Translations under genes and position numbers: made by a program | Notes under the pieces: generated by a model | Database searches by the model: none | The model's input: the letters and a program-made list of their open reading frames with translations, nothing else | Told to the model about the DNA's origin: nothing | Shown here: one piece after another, positions 15,830 to 24,145 of the stretch | Position numbering within the stretch: position 1 is the first letter of the stretch | How the letters are laid out: the number at the start of each line of letters is the position of its first letter | Assembly (NCBI GenBank): GCA_016713245.1 | Contig: JADJPM010000005.1 | Span: 248,001-312,000, forward strand | DNA: 64,000 nt | Direction of reading: 5' to 3' | Source: Verrucomicrobiaceae bacterium | GTDB taxonomy: Bacteria; Verrucomicrobiota; Verrucomicrobiia; Verrucomicrobiales; Verrucomicrobiaceae

Positions 15830-17406
15830 GAGGTGGCGTAGTTTGCCTCGACTGCAGCGAGAGGCTTGGTTGCTTTGGGTTTGAAGAAGCGGCGGCGAAT
15901 GGCGAGGCGTTCCTCCGACTTCAAGGCAGCTTGCCACAACGCCCCTACCGTCACGGTGGCGGCGAGGCCGCCCGGTAGGATCGTGGTGAGCAGGAGACCG
16001 CCTTGAAGCGGAGGAAAGTGGGGCGCGATGGCGAGGATGAGCACAGCAGGCAGGCTGCAAAGCACGGGGGCGAGCAAGGCCTCACGCAACAGACGCAACG
16101 GAGAGATGCCGATGTCGCGGGACATCCAAGGCCAGAGTTTGAACCAGCCAAAGTAGAGCGTGGGAATAAGGGAGCCGACGGCGACGCTGACGACGTTTCG
16201 GAACACGAGCACGAGGGTGATGCTGAGAGCGAGATTGGCGACGGCTTCACCGATGCCGAGCCACATGAGGCGACGCTCGTGACCGGTCATCATGTAGATG
16301 CGTTTGCTGACGCTGTGAGTGAGCGTGGTGGTGTAAAACCAGAACAGCAGCACTTGCGAAACGAGGAAGGTCTCGTGGCTGATTTGAGCCTCGCCGGTGA
16401 GGAGTCTCAGCAGGTGCTCCATGCCGAAGGCGCAGAAGATGTAGAGCGGTGTGGCGATAAGAGCGCTCCAGCGTGTGCCGCGGCGGAGGAGATCGCGCAC
16501 GGAGGCATGATCGCCCGTGGCATGCAGATGAGCTGCGGCGGGCGAAAGGGTGTCCTGAAGCTGCTTGGTGAATTGGGAGAAGACCTCGGCGACCTTGGCT
16601 CCGGCCTGGTAGAGGGCGATGGCGCTGACGGAGAGCGTGGCACCGAGCATAAGTTGGTCGGTTTTGCCCAGAATGATGTTCGTGGCGGTGCTGATGTAGG
16701 CGAAGATGGAGAAGGCCATCGTTTCACGCATCACGGAGCGTGAGAAGAGCCGTGGACGCAATCGCACCTCGGGCATGTGTTTGAGGGCAAAGGCTGCGCA
16801 GACAAGATCGGGGACCAGCGCGAAGAACAGCGCCGTGATCATGATGCTGAGAAAGCTCCACCCTGCGTAAACAGCCCAAGCGATGACGCCGAGACGCATC
16901 AGCATGGCGGTGGTGGTGATGTTGTTGGCCAAGCTGATGCGTTGCTGGCCACGCAGAATCTCCGGGAAGATACCGAGGGGAAAAGCGAGCCCGATGGCGG
17001 CAAAAAAGACGATCATGGCGATGCGGAAGTCGTCGTGGTTCGCTGGTGTGACATCAAAAAGGCGGATCAACTGATGCGAGCCGAGTGTGACGACACCCGC
17101 GAGGACGAGCGCGATGCCGAGGTAGAAAAACAGGATGGTGCTAAGCACCCGACTGAGCTGTGGCCAGTCTTTGGAGACGGAAAGCTCGGCGACTCGTTTT
17201 TGCGCGGCAAAGCCGAAGCCAAAATCGAGCAGGATGCCGTAACCAAAGACACTCCAAAGCAACGACCAGAAGCCGAAGGATTCTTTTGGGAGCGATTGAT
17301 AAAGCAACCGGAAGGTGACGAGCCCAACGACAATGCCGACGAAGGTGCGGAGGTAGTTCGAGAGGGCGTTGCTCCAGATGCGGTGTTGGACGTCGGCGTA
17401 GGTCAT
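15826..17406 (-). CDS. Wzx-type polysaccharide flippase (MOP superfamily)
   Basis: A 526-residue polytopic membrane protein with about 12-14 hydrophobic segments, e.g. FVGIVVGLVTFRLLYQSL, ILFFYLGIALVLAGVVTL and IAMIVFFAAIGLAFPLGIFP, plus the NIILGKTDQLMLGATLS segment typical of the PST/MATE transporters that flip lipid-linked repeat units across the inner membrane. The C-terminal 40 residues are basic and cytoplasmic. It is a single-gene block with a motif copy and unit M upstream. Its stop TAG comes from the tandem repeat array. With Wzz-like and Wza-like proteins it points to a Wzx/Wzy-type pathway, although I did not identify a Wzy polymerase in the window. Confidence 0.92.
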   Translation of the reverse strand: MTYADVQHRIWSNALSNYLRTFVGIVVGLVTFRLLYQSLPKESFGFWSLLWSVFGYGILLDFGFGFAAQKRVAELSVSKDWPQLSRVLSTILFFYLGIALVLAGVVTLGSHQLIRLFDVTPANHDDFRIAMIVFFAAIGLAFPLGIFPEILRGQQRISLANNITTTAMLMRLGVIAWAVYAGWSFLSIMITALFFALVPDLVCAAFALKHMPEVRLRPRLFSRSVMRETMAFSIFAYISTATNIILGKTDQLMLGATLSVSAIALYQAGAKVAEVFSQFTKQLQDTLSPAAAHLHATGDHASVRDLLRRGTRWSALIATPLYIFCAFGMEHLLRLLTGEAQISHETFLVSQVLLFWFYTTTLTHSVSKRIYMMTGHERRLMWLGIGEAVANLALSITLVLVFRNVVSVAVGSLIPTLYFGWFKLWPWMSRDIGISPLRLLREALLAPVLCSLPAVLILAIAPHFPPLQGGLLLTTILPGGLAATVTVGALWQAALKSEERLAIRRRFFKPKATKPLAAVEANYATS

Positions 17407-17444
17407 GTGCGTGACGAAGTGTGCTCGCGGACGGATGGAGGGAC

Positions 17445-17463
17445 AATCCCCTCAGGTGGGTGG
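17445..17463 (-). promoter_or_regulatory. Shared block-head motif, copy 5
   Basis: AATCCCCTCAGGTGGGTGG on the plus strand, 38 bases before ATG 17406 and five bases from a short REP remnant (GTAGCTGCC) that precedes unit M. One substitution from copy 1. Confidence 0.6.
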
Positions 17464-17477
17464 TTGGCGTAGCTGCC

Positions 17478-17560
17478 GTAGCTTGCCTCTCCAGAGGCGA
17501 GGGTTCGGGGGTGGCGAGAGTCGTGGAACGTTCGTTCTCGGCTCTGGAGAGCCAAGCTAC
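17478..17560 (+). repeat. REPIN-like unit M
   Basis: GTAG plus GCCTC/GAGGC hairpin, spacer with GGTTCGGGGG and GGAACGTTCGTT, right REP ending CTAC. It lies seven bases from the stop codon of the methyltransferase gene. Confidence 0.87.
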
Positions 17561-17567
17561 GGGGCTG

Positions 17568-18287
17568 TCAGCGCATGAATAGCCAGGTGTTCTCTTCCAC
17601 AGCGCGGGTGTGGAAGCCGAGGGTGTAGATTTGCTCGACGACACGCTTCGCGACGTCCTCTCCGACGATGCCGGGATGCAGCTCGATGATGATGCGGGTC
17701 ACACTCTTGGGCAGTTGCGTGAAGTCGAGATACGCCTCGGCGCCTTCGATGTCACAAATCAGGGCCGTGGGCGGCTCTGGCATCCGGCGGATGATGGACG
17801 GCAGGCTCAGTGAGGGCACGGTGATGCGTTTGCTGCTGTCGCTGGCAGTGACGATGCTGTTTTCCCAAAACTCACCGCCGATGTCGAGGCTGATCTCTCC
17901 ATCTTCCGCAGACGCGGCGGCCTCAATGAGCCGAGGTTCCAGTTTGTTGAGTGCGTAATTTCGTTTCAACATCGCCAGGGTGTTTGGATTTGGCTCCACC
18001 GTCACGTGGTGGCGCACGCCGATGACTTTGCGACAAAAGAGGCCGATGAAGCCGATGGCGCCGCCGAGCTCCAGCACCACGTCTTTTCGGGTCAGGCAGC
18101 GGAGTGCCAACCGGCGCTCTTGGAACTCGTAGCGGTCCTGCAGGATGTGATTTTTCATCAGCGGGGAGAGGCGGCTGATGTCGAGTTTCACGCCATGGAG
18201 TTTGGCACGCCTTTTGGCAGGCAGGGTGAACTTGAAATGCCAGCGGGTGAGGAAGTCTTGAATGAAGTCGGGATAGGTGAGTGTCAT
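17568..18287 (-). CDS. FkbM family methyltransferase
   Basis: A 239-residue protein from ATG 18287, four bases after the upstream stop. Longer frames translate the upstream gene out of phase. SAM-binding motif I is VVLELGGAIGFIGLF near 73-87, followed by HVTVEPNPNTLAML, the late catalytic region ALICDIEGAEAYLDF near 175, and the FkbM end IIIELHPGIVGE. FkbM enzymes O-methylate sugars or polyketides, so a role in methylating the polysaccharide is likely. It forms a block with the phosphodiesterase-like gene. Confidence 0.9.
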   Translation of the reverse strand: MTLTYPDFIQDFLTRWHFKFTLPAKRRAKLHGVKLDISRLSPLMKNHILQDRYEFQERRLALRCLTRKDVVLELGGAIGFIGLFCRKVIGVRHHVTVEPNPNTLAMLKRNYALNKLEPRLIEAAASAEDGEISLDIGGEFWENSIVTASDSSKRITVPSLSLPSIIRRMPEPPTALICDIEGAEAYLDFTQLPKSVTRIIIELHPGIVGEDVAKRVVEQIYTLGFHTRAVEENTWLFMR

Positions 18288-18291
18288 ATTT

Positions 18292-19476
18292 TTAGGCGGC
18301 GAGGGCGTGATGACGGGCGTGTGTGGCGGCGGGAGCGATGGCTTGGGCCATGAGGCGGTGGATGTGTGGGATGTGGGTGATGTCGGCGGGCACGTCCGGT
18401 GTGCTGCTGAAGAGCGTGGCGTAGCTCTGTGGGTCGTGCGGGTGGTAGCCGTGCATGGCGCGGATGGGGCGCTCACCCATGTGACTGGGGACGATGAGGG
18501 TGCCTTCGCGGACGAGGAAGATGAGTTCGCCGAAGCGGCCATCTTCAAAGTGGGCACGCATGGCTTTGAGTTCGTCATCGGGGACGATGCGGCCTTCGTT
18601 CACGGTTTGGAGAGCTGCGGTGATGCGTTGGCGGGCATTGTCATTGAAGAACCAGAAGCGCGCCATGGTGCTGTCATAGACGACGTTGTAATCCGTGCCA
18701 ATGCGGAGGCCGAGGGCGTCGATTTGCTTCGTGAGATCGAGGTGCTTGTCGCAGTTGGCCATGCCGTGATCGCTGAAGACATGCAGGGTGACGCTGCGGT
18801 AGTGCTGGTGGGCGAGTTCGAGCGTTTGGGTCATCCAGGCTTCGTATTCGGCGAGTTTGGTGTCGATCTCGGGGGATTGATTGCCCACGCGATGAAGAAG
18901 GCCATCGAGACCGGCCCAGTATTGAAAAGCGAAGCGGATGCGCTCGGAGGTGATGTCGGCGTTGAGGTGGTCGCGATTGGTTTCTTCGCTCAAATCGGGG
19001 TTGGTGACGAAATAGGGCACTTTTCGGGCTTCGAGCTGGTCGAAGATGTTTTCGCCGCGATTCATGCCTTTGGGCTTCAGCGGGCTTTTTTTCTCGGTGA
19101 AGTCGTAGAGGTGGATTTGCTGAAATGGGATGTTGTAGAGGTCAAAGTAGCCTTGGAAGCCGAGGTAGCGTTTCACGACCTTGGTGAGGTGTCTGCGGAC
19201 GATGCGGCGACTGGTGAGCGCTTTGGGAAGCCACCGCAGCCAACTCAGTGAGGCGAAGGGCGAGTTCTCGGGATCGTGGATGAAGTAGCACCAGTTCTGA
19301 TGCTCATCCGGCCAGCGACCACTGAGGATGCTGGGCACGCAGGTGCTGCTGTAACCGAAAACGCTCTCCAGCTTGCGGCGATGCGGCGCGGCATGTTGGA
19401 GGAACTGCGGGCGGCTTTTGATGATCTCCCAGCCGCAGGCGTCGATCATGATGAAGAGGTCGAGATGGTCTTGCAT
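18292..19476 (-). CDS. Alkaline-phosphatase-superfamily phosphodiesterase
   Basis: A 394-residue protein of the type I phosphodiesterase/nucleotide pyrophosphatase class. Metal ligands and nucleophile are visible: IMIDACGWE near 10 (first Asp), YSSTCVPSILSGRWP near 43 (Thr nucleophile), HVFSDHGMANCDKH near 215 (Asp-His pair) and MHGYHPHDP near 355 (final His ligand). There is no signal peptide, so it acts in the cytoplasm or at the inner face of the membrane. It might hydrolyse or transfer phosphoester groups on lipid-linked intermediates; the substrate is not predictable. Its ATG lies six bases from unit N with no motif copy between. Confidence 0.86.
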   Translation of the reverse strand: MQDHLDLFIMIDACGWEIIKSRPQFLQHAAPHRRKLESVFGYSSTCVPSILSGRWPDEHQNWCYFIHDPENSPFASLSWLRWLPKALTSRRIVRRHLTKVVKRYLGFQGYFDLYNIPFQQIHLYDFTEKKSPLKPKGMNRGENIFDQLEARKVPYFVTNPDLSEETNRDHLNADITSERIRFAFQYWAGLDGLLHRVGNQSPEIDTKLAEYEAWMTQTLELAHQHYRSVTLHVFSDHGMANCDKHLDLTKQIDALGLRIGTDYNVVYDSTMARFWFFNDNARQRITAALQTVNEGRIVPDDELKAMRAHFEDGRFGELIFLVREGTLIVPSHMGERPIRAMHGYHPHDPQSYATLFSSTPDVPADITHIPHIHRLMAQAIAPAATHARHHALAA

Positions 19477-19482
19477 AGGTGG

Positions 19483-19584
19483 AAGCTTGCCTTTCGCTTC
19501 GCGGCTTCGCAGCCAGAGGCGAGGGGTTTGGGGGCGGTTGGGATTCGGGAGACGTTCGGTCTCGGCTCTGGAGAGCCGAGCTAC
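19483..19584 (+). repeat. REPIN-like unit N with short loop insert
   Basis: The left REP starts GAAG rather than GTAG and carries the short TTTCGCTTCGCGG-type tip insert shared with unit K. The spacer has GGGTTTGGGGG and GGAGACGTTCGGT; the right REP ends CTAC. It lies eight bases from the stop of the receiver gene. Confidence 0.83.
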
Positions 19585-19592
19585 GGGGGGGC

Positions 19593-19979
19593 TCAGATGC
19601 TGAGGGCGGGCTGGATGAGGCGCTCGATTTCTTGGCGGAGCAGGGTGGGGCTGAAGGGCTTGGAAACGAAGAGCGTGGCAGCTTCGAAACCCTTGTAGTG
19701 ACCGACAGCGAGCTGGCCGCGAGCGCTGAGAATGACGACGGGGATGTCGCGAGTGGCGGGATCGTTCTTCAGCTCTTCAAGAGCGGCTTGGCCGTCCATG
19801 ATGGGCATGATGTGGTCGAGCAGAATGATGCAAGGCCGCTCGCGGCGGGCGATGGCGAGGGCTTCGCGGCCATCCGCGGCGACGAGCACGGGATGACCGA
19901 GCGGTTTCATGCTCAGCTCCGTGACGCGGCGGATGTGAGGTTCGTCATCGACGACGAGGATGGGTTTATCGGTGAGCAT
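19593..19979 (-). CDS. Single-domain response regulator
   Basis: A 128-residue stand-alone receiver domain from ATG 19979 (MLTDKPILVVDDEPHIRRVT). It has the acidic pair VVDDE, the phospho-acceptor Asp in CIILLDHIMP, Ser in VVILSARG and Lys in LFVSKPFSP. The ATG lies inside the 3' end of the upstream phosphatase gene (14-base overlap), so the two are translationally coupled. It has no output domain; it probably works by phosphotransfer or by binding a partner such as the RsbU-like phosphatase. Confidence 0.9.
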   Translation of the reverse strand: MLTDKPILVVDDEPHIRRVTELSMKPLGHPVLVAADGREALAIARRERPCIILLDHIMPIMDGQAALEELKNDPATRDIPVVILSARGQLAVGHYKGFEAATLFVSKPFSPTLLRQEIERLIQPALSI

Positions 19980-21732
19980 GGGTGAGAGTGCGGTTTTTGG
20001 GTTGTTGGAGGAGGGCACTCGCGCGGACTAGCACGACAAAGGTGGCGTCATCATGAGCGCGGGCTTTGTCCTGATAGATGCTGTGCATGTGGAGAAGACT
20101 ATCGCGGCTCGACCAGGCGTCGATCCCCTCAACTGAGGTGGCTCGCAGCCAGTGGTGGAGCATGTCGCGGCCGAGTCCGCAGCCCTTTGGCAAAGTGGCA
20201 TCACTGAGGCCATCGGTGTGCATGAGCAGATGGGTAATGCCGTTCAGATCGGCTTCCTGCTGTGGGTAAGTCGCGTCCTCCTCGACACCGATTGGCGGTC
20301 CATCCGCACTGATCTCGGTGATCTGATCTCCACCCGCGAGCAAGAGCGGACCATGGCCTGCGCTGCATGCCCGCAGGGTAAGGCCGTCTGCGCTGACGTA
20401 AGCGAGCTGCACGGTGATGAACATGTCGGCACGGTCGAGTTCAAGGAAGAGAGAAGCACTCAGTCGTGACATCAGCTCTCCGGGTTGCGTGGCGAGATCG
20501 AGGTGCGAGTGAAGCAGGCTGCGGAAAGCTGTGGCGAAGAGCGCAGCGGGCACGCCTTTGCCCATGACATCAGCGATGACGAAAAGTCTGCCTCCATCGG
20601 CAAGGGCGATGCCATCCAGGAAGTCACCACCGACCTCGCCGACGGTGGTGAGATGGCCGGCGCATTGCAGCGTGGCGCTTTGAGGGAGTTCCGCAGGTAA
20701 AAGGGAGCGCTGGATGTCTGCGGCAATCTGTAGCTCGCGTTTGATCAGGCGAGAGTGAGTGGCCTCGTCCCGACTGCGGAGGCTGTGCAGCAGCGTGCCG
20801 AGGAAGTCGCCCAAACTACGCACGACATTGATTTCACGGGCCTTTGGCTCCCACTGGGCGCGACAGACGCCGAGCGTGAGCACGCCAATGACCTGGCCGC
20901 CCGTCTCCAAAGGATGGGCAATGCCGCTGACGGCGCTACCACGGTAGGAGAGTGGATCTGCCTGATCAAAGACGCTAAAACCATCAAACCACTGATCCTG
21001 CTTCTGTATGGCAGCGCGGGACTCGATGATGTTGGTGTTTCCCAGGTCGATGAATGCGGTGGTAAATGAGTCAGCGGGTGCGGTGGCAAAGGCGGCTAGC
21101 TGGGAACCATCCGGCGTGAGCATGCGGAGGGACAGAAAGTCAGCGCCGGAGATCTGGCGCAGCTCCTCCAGCCATTTGGCAGCGAGTGCAACTGGTGGGA
21201 CATCGTGCGCGGCCTCGGCACTGAGTCGGAAAATGTTTGCCAGGGTTTCATAGCAAGAAGTAACCTCTCCAGTCATCAGATCGAGAGTGGCAGAGAGATC
21301 TTCTGCTTTCGCTTTGGCCGTGCGGCGTGCGCGGCTCATGCGGAGCAGATTTTCACCACGACCACGCAGATAGCAGAGCTGATCGGTGAGTTGCTGGATG
21401 ATGAAAAGGCCGCGCCCGGCCTCGCTTTCGTCGTCCTCGGGCAAGACTGGCTCGTCTGGCCAGTCGAATCCGCTGCTGCGGTCGATGAGTTGGATCTCGA
21501 TGCTCGTGGCTGTGCCAAAGGCGTGGAATCGCAGCGGCGATTTCGAGTTGCTGTGAGTCACCGCATTCGAAGTGGCTTCGGCGAGCACGAGTTCCCAGGT
21601 TTGGCATTCTTCGGGCGAGAGTCCCTGGGTGCGGAGCCAGTGCGTTGCTGCCAGCACGGCCTCGCGGGCGCTACCCGGCGAAGATTGAAAATCGAGGTGG
21701 AGGCCCTCCGAAGGCTGGCAGTTGATCGTCAT
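19966..21732 (-). CDS. RsbU-like PP2C phosphatase with RsbW-like ATPase and GAF domains
   Basis: A 588-residue protein joining three modules. Residues 20-150 resemble an anti-sigma kinase ATPase (TWELVLAEATSNAVTHS with the N-box Asn, then EAGRGLFIIQQLTDQ). A GAF domain spans about 180-330. A SpoIIE/PP2C phosphatase domain covers about 370-575 (EVGGDFLDGIALADGGRLFV and the metal site HTDGLSDA). In partner-switching systems the phosphatase dephosphorylates a STAS antagonist; the STAS gene lies directly upstream, so kinase and phosphatase of one switch may be on one chain. Its place after the WbaP-type gene suggests control of polysaccharide production. Confidence 0.9.
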   Translation of the reverse strand: MTINCQPSEGLHLDFQSSPGSAREAVLAATHWLRTQGLSPEECQTWELVLAEATSNAVTHSNSKSPLRFHAFGTATSIEIQLIDRSSGFDWPDEPVLPEDDESEAGRGLFIIQQLTDQLCYLRGRGENLLRMSRARRTAKAKAEDLSATLDLMTGEVTSCYETLANIFRLSAEAAHDVPPVALAAKWLEELRQISGADFLSLRMLTPDGSQLAAFATAPADSFTTAFIDLGNTNIIESRAAIQKQDQWFDGFSVFDQADPLSYRGSAVSGIAHPLETGGQVIGVLTLGVCRAQWEPKAREINVVRSLGDFLGTLLHSLRSRDEATHSRLIKRELQIAADIQRSLLPAELPQSATLQCAGHLTTVGEVGGDFLDGIALADGGRLFVIADVMGKGVPAALFATAFRSLLHSHLDLATQPGELMSRLSASLFLELDRADMFITVQLAYVSADGLTLRACSAGHGPLLLAGGDQITEISADGPPIGVEEDATYPQQEADLNGITHLLMHTDGLSDATLPKGCGLGRDMLHHWLRATSVEGIDAWSSRDSLLHMHSIYQDKARAHDDATFVVLVRASALLQQPKNRTLTHAHR

Positions 21733-21740
21733 GGCAAGGT

Positions 21741-22022
21741 TTATGCGTGGATGATATCAAAGACACGATGCAGGCGTGTCAGCTCGATGAGCTGGGATAC
21801 AGCGGCGGAGGGATTAAAGAGCTTGAGCACCCCTCCACGGGCGCGGAGAGCTTTGTTGAGCGAGAGCAGCACGCCGAGTCCGGAGCTGTCGATGAAGCGT
21901 GTGTTCGAGAGGTCGATGCTGGCTTCCATTTGATCCGCGATGCTTTGTGCAACGCGATCTTTCCAGGCGCGGGAGGTGGAGGAGCAGAGTTCGTCGGGGG
22001 CGGTGACGGTGTTTATGTTCAT
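21741..22022 (-). CDS. STAS domain anti-sigma factor antagonist
   Basis: A 93-residue STAS protein: EASIDLSNTRFIDSSGLGVL contains the conserved phospho-acceptor serine pair, and GGVLKLFNPSAAVSQLIEL the second half of the fold. It lies between the sugar-transferase fusion and the RsbU-like phosphatase, with gaps of three and eight bases. It is the expected substrate of the neighbouring ATPase/phosphatase. No sigma factor or other binding partner is encoded next to it, so the final target is unknown. Confidence 0.92.
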   Translation of the reverse strand: MNINTVTAPDELCSSTSRAWKDRVAQSIADQMEASIDLSNTRFIDSSGLGVLLSLNKALRARGGVLKLFNPSAAVSQLIELTRLHRVFDIIHA

Positions 22023-22025
22023 GAA

Positions 22026-23330
22026 TTAGGCGGGGCAGGTTGTTGGGTTGTAGGTGGGGTTTGAGATGGTGCTGAAGTCCATGGAGCGGCTCAGCTTCAG
22101 AAAGCGTGGCAGGCAGCGCATGAGGATGCGCAGGTTCATGCGAAAGGAGCGGCTTACGCTGTAGCAGGCGGCGTGAGCGAGTTGAGTTTCGTGGTCGTCG
22201 AGGCCGTCATCCACTGCATCGGCAAGGGAGAAGACACCAGCGGGCGAGGTGAGCCAGAGCTGCTCAAACTCATCACCAAGCAGGGCCGCCTGGGCAGGAG
22301 TAAGGGGACGATTGCCAATGAGATGCATGTCGCCGCGCCACACACGCCAAAGCTGCGGCCAGCGGCCAAAGAGACCGCTGTGACCATTCAATGCATGCAG
22401 GCCAACGGTGCGAATGTAGCGATCCTGAGTGCCTGGTGGCGGCAAAATGACCTGCGTGCGGTTGAAGGCCCCTTTTTGATGCACCAGGCGAGTCCAGGCC
22501 ATGCAGAGCAGCGCCAGCGGGGAGGTGAAAATCATGAGCAGCAGGGCAAAGACACGCGTGAGCCAACCGCTGCGTGCTCCGCCAAAGGGCTGATGCTTCA
22601 AGCTGGCGAGCAGGAAGTCGTCCGTGACCTCGATGAAGGAAGCGAGGCGCCAGTTTTCGAGACCGCTGCCCCAGGCGAAGGAGTGAGCGACCTCCGTCAT
22701 GGCTCCGACGTAGGTTTTTGGTCCGATCCAACTACCACGGACGGTGGCCTGATCGTCAATATAAGCGGCGTCCTCGATGATGGAGCCTGGCATGATGTGC
22801 GCACCGTGGCCGATGATGACCTGTGGTCCGATCCAGGCTGGTCCTTCGATGATGGCGGTCGGCGAGATGCGGGCACGTGTGCTGACAAAGACATCCGACG
22901 CGATGCGGCGCATGGTTAGCAGCGACTCGGGCTGCACTTGGGTGAATCGCTTTAGAAGCACTGCAAAGAGGCTCTCGGTGCTCTCCCACAAGGGTTTTGC
23001 GGGCATGGTGGGCAGTGTATCCATCATCAGCACCCGCGTATCTGCACCCGGCGCAAAGAGACTGCGCGCAGCTTCGGGGTCTGGCTCTACGGCGACGGGA
23101 ATGATGGTGAGTTTGAGGCCCCAGCGGCCGCCATTGCCAACAGCCCGGCGGATTTGGTCCGGACGATCTGCGACAAGCAGTGTGACGTTTTTCACGCCAT
23201 CAAGGGCGAGCTTTTCGAGCCAGAGATCCAGCAGGGAGCGGCCCATGAAAGGCAGCAGCACGAGTGGCTTCATACGGCGGGCAAAGCCAGCGGCTTCACG
23301 ATGATCAGGACAGATGAGGACGGCGTTCAT
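22026..23330 (-). CDS. NDP-sugar transferase / beta-helix / sugar-transferase-like fusion
   Basis: A 434-residue composite protein. Residues 1-115 look like a nucleotidyltransferase fold (MNAVLICPDHREAAGFARRM, MKPLVLLPFMGRSLLDLWLE), but the usual G-G-x-G-T-R-L loop is not present. About 140-215 are hexapeptide repeats of a left-handed beta helix (ARISPTAIIEGPAWIGPQVI, IGHGAHIMPGSIIEDAAYID). From about 255 there is a membrane segment (VFALLLMIFTSPLALLCMAW) and a bacterial sugar-transferase-like stretch (WRGDMHLIGNRPLT). It is adjacent to the complete WbaP-type enzyme. It may be a modified initiating enzyme or a sugar-nucleotide scaffold; catalytic competence of either end is uncertain. Confidence 0.8.
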   Translation of the reverse strand: MNAVLICPDHREAAGFARRMKPLVLLPFMGRSLLDLWLEKLALDGVKNVTLLVADRPDQIRRAVGNGGRWGLKLTIIPVAVEPDPEAARSLFAPGADTRVLMMDTLPTMPAKPLWESTESLFAVLLKRFTQVQPESLLTMRRIASDVFVSTRARISPTAIIEGPAWIGPQVIIGHGAHIMPGSIIEDAAYIDDQATVRGSWIGPKTYVGAMTEVAHSFAWGSGLENWRLASFIEVTDDFLLASLKHQPFGGARSGWLTRVFALLLMIFTSPLALLCMAWTRLVHQKGAFNRTQVILPPPGTQDRYIRTVGLHALNGHSGLFGRWPQLWRVWRGDMHLIGNRPLTPAQAALLGDEFEQLWLTSPAGVFSLADAVDDGLDDHETQLAHAACYSVSRSFRMNLRILMRCLPRFLKLSRSMDFSTISNPTYNPTTCPA

Positions 23331-23335
23331 GAGTA

Positions 23336-24091
23336 TTACATTCCTTTGCCCAACACGATGGCGGGGACAGTTTTGAGAAGGATCCAGAGGTCACGAAGCA
23401 GGGACTGACTCTCGATGTAGCGGACATCGAGTGTGACCTGCTCATCGAAGTCGATGGTATTGCGGTCGCCGATCTCCCAGAGGCCGCCCTGGCGCTCGCC
23501 GACCTGCCAAAGGCAGGTGATGCCGGGCCGCGCATGAAGGCGGAGGCGGTCGCTGCAGGAGTAAAGCGCCACCTCGCGTGGCAACGGCGGACGTGGACCC
23601 ACGATGGACATGTCACCGCGCAGCACATTGATGAACTGCGGCAGCTCGTCGATGGAGGTCTTGCGAATGAGGCGGCCGATGCGGGTGATGCGTGGATCGT
23701 CCTTCATCTTGAAGGTGATGCCCAGCGCCTTCTCATTCTTCGTGAGTAGCTCGGCGAGCTTGGCCTCGGCATCGACGCACATGGAGCGGAACTTGAGCAT
23801 CTGGAACTCGCGTCCATGAAGGCCCACACGCTTCTGCTTGAAGAAAACGGGTCCGCCATCCCGACGGATGAGCAGTGCGACAAGGAGGAAGGCCGGGGAG
23901 GCGATGAGCAAGCAGACAAGGCTGATGACGATGTCGAAGAGCCGCTTGGCGGCATGGGTGCCGTTGACGACTGCCAGCCAGCTCCAACGCTTCAAACCAA
24001 GTGCCAAACGCATGCGAATGCGCCCGATGCGACTCTGCGCCTGAATGAGGCGAAGCGCTTGCTGTTCGGCGAGATGAAGTGCGTGTGTCAT
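23336..24091 (-). CDS. WbaP/WcaJ-type undecaprenyl-phosphate sugar phosphotransferase
   Basis: A 251-residue polyprenol phosphoglycosyl transferase. One membrane segment (KRLFDIVISLVCLLIASPAF) is followed by the catalytic signature: GGPVFFKQKRVGLHGREFQM, LKFRSMCVDAE, RKTSIDELPQFINVL (catalytic Asp-Glu pair) and GDMSIVGPRPPLPREV, then the end RPGITCLWQVGERQG. It transfers a sugar-1-phosphate to undecaprenyl phosphate and starts synthesis of the repeat unit. The gene heads a five-gene block (fusion protein, STAS, RsbU-like, receiver), with a motif copy 32 bases upstream. Confidence 0.95.
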   Translation of the reverse strand: MTHALHLAEQQALRLIQAQSRIGRIRMRLALGLKRWSWLAVVNGTHAAKRLFDIVISLVCLLIASPAFLLVALLIRRDGGPVFFKQKRVGLHGREFQMLKFRSMCVDAEAKLAELLTKNEKALGITFKMKDDPRITRIGRLIRKTSIDELPQFINVLRGDMSIVGPRPPLPREVALYSCSDRLRLHARPGITCLWQVGERQGGLWEIGDRNTIDFDEQVTLDVRYIESQSLLRDLWILLKTVPAIVLGKGM

Positions 24092-24123
24092 GAGTCGAAT
24101 GTGATGCGGATGGCGGATTTGTA

Positions 24124-24142
24124 ACTCCCCGCAGGTGGGTGG
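24124..24142 (-). promoter_or_regulatory. Shared block-head motif, copy 6
   Basis: ACTCCCCGCAGGTGGGTGG on the plus strand, 32 bases before ATG 24091 and seven bases from unit O. One substitution from copy 1. Confidence 0.6.
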
Positions 24143-24145
24143 AAG

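Noticed and set aside
15837..15861. A REP-like string (GTAGTTTGCC...) inside the flippase 3' end
   Set aside because: Several stem positions do not pair and it encodes ordinary flippase residues, so it may be chance or a very old copy.
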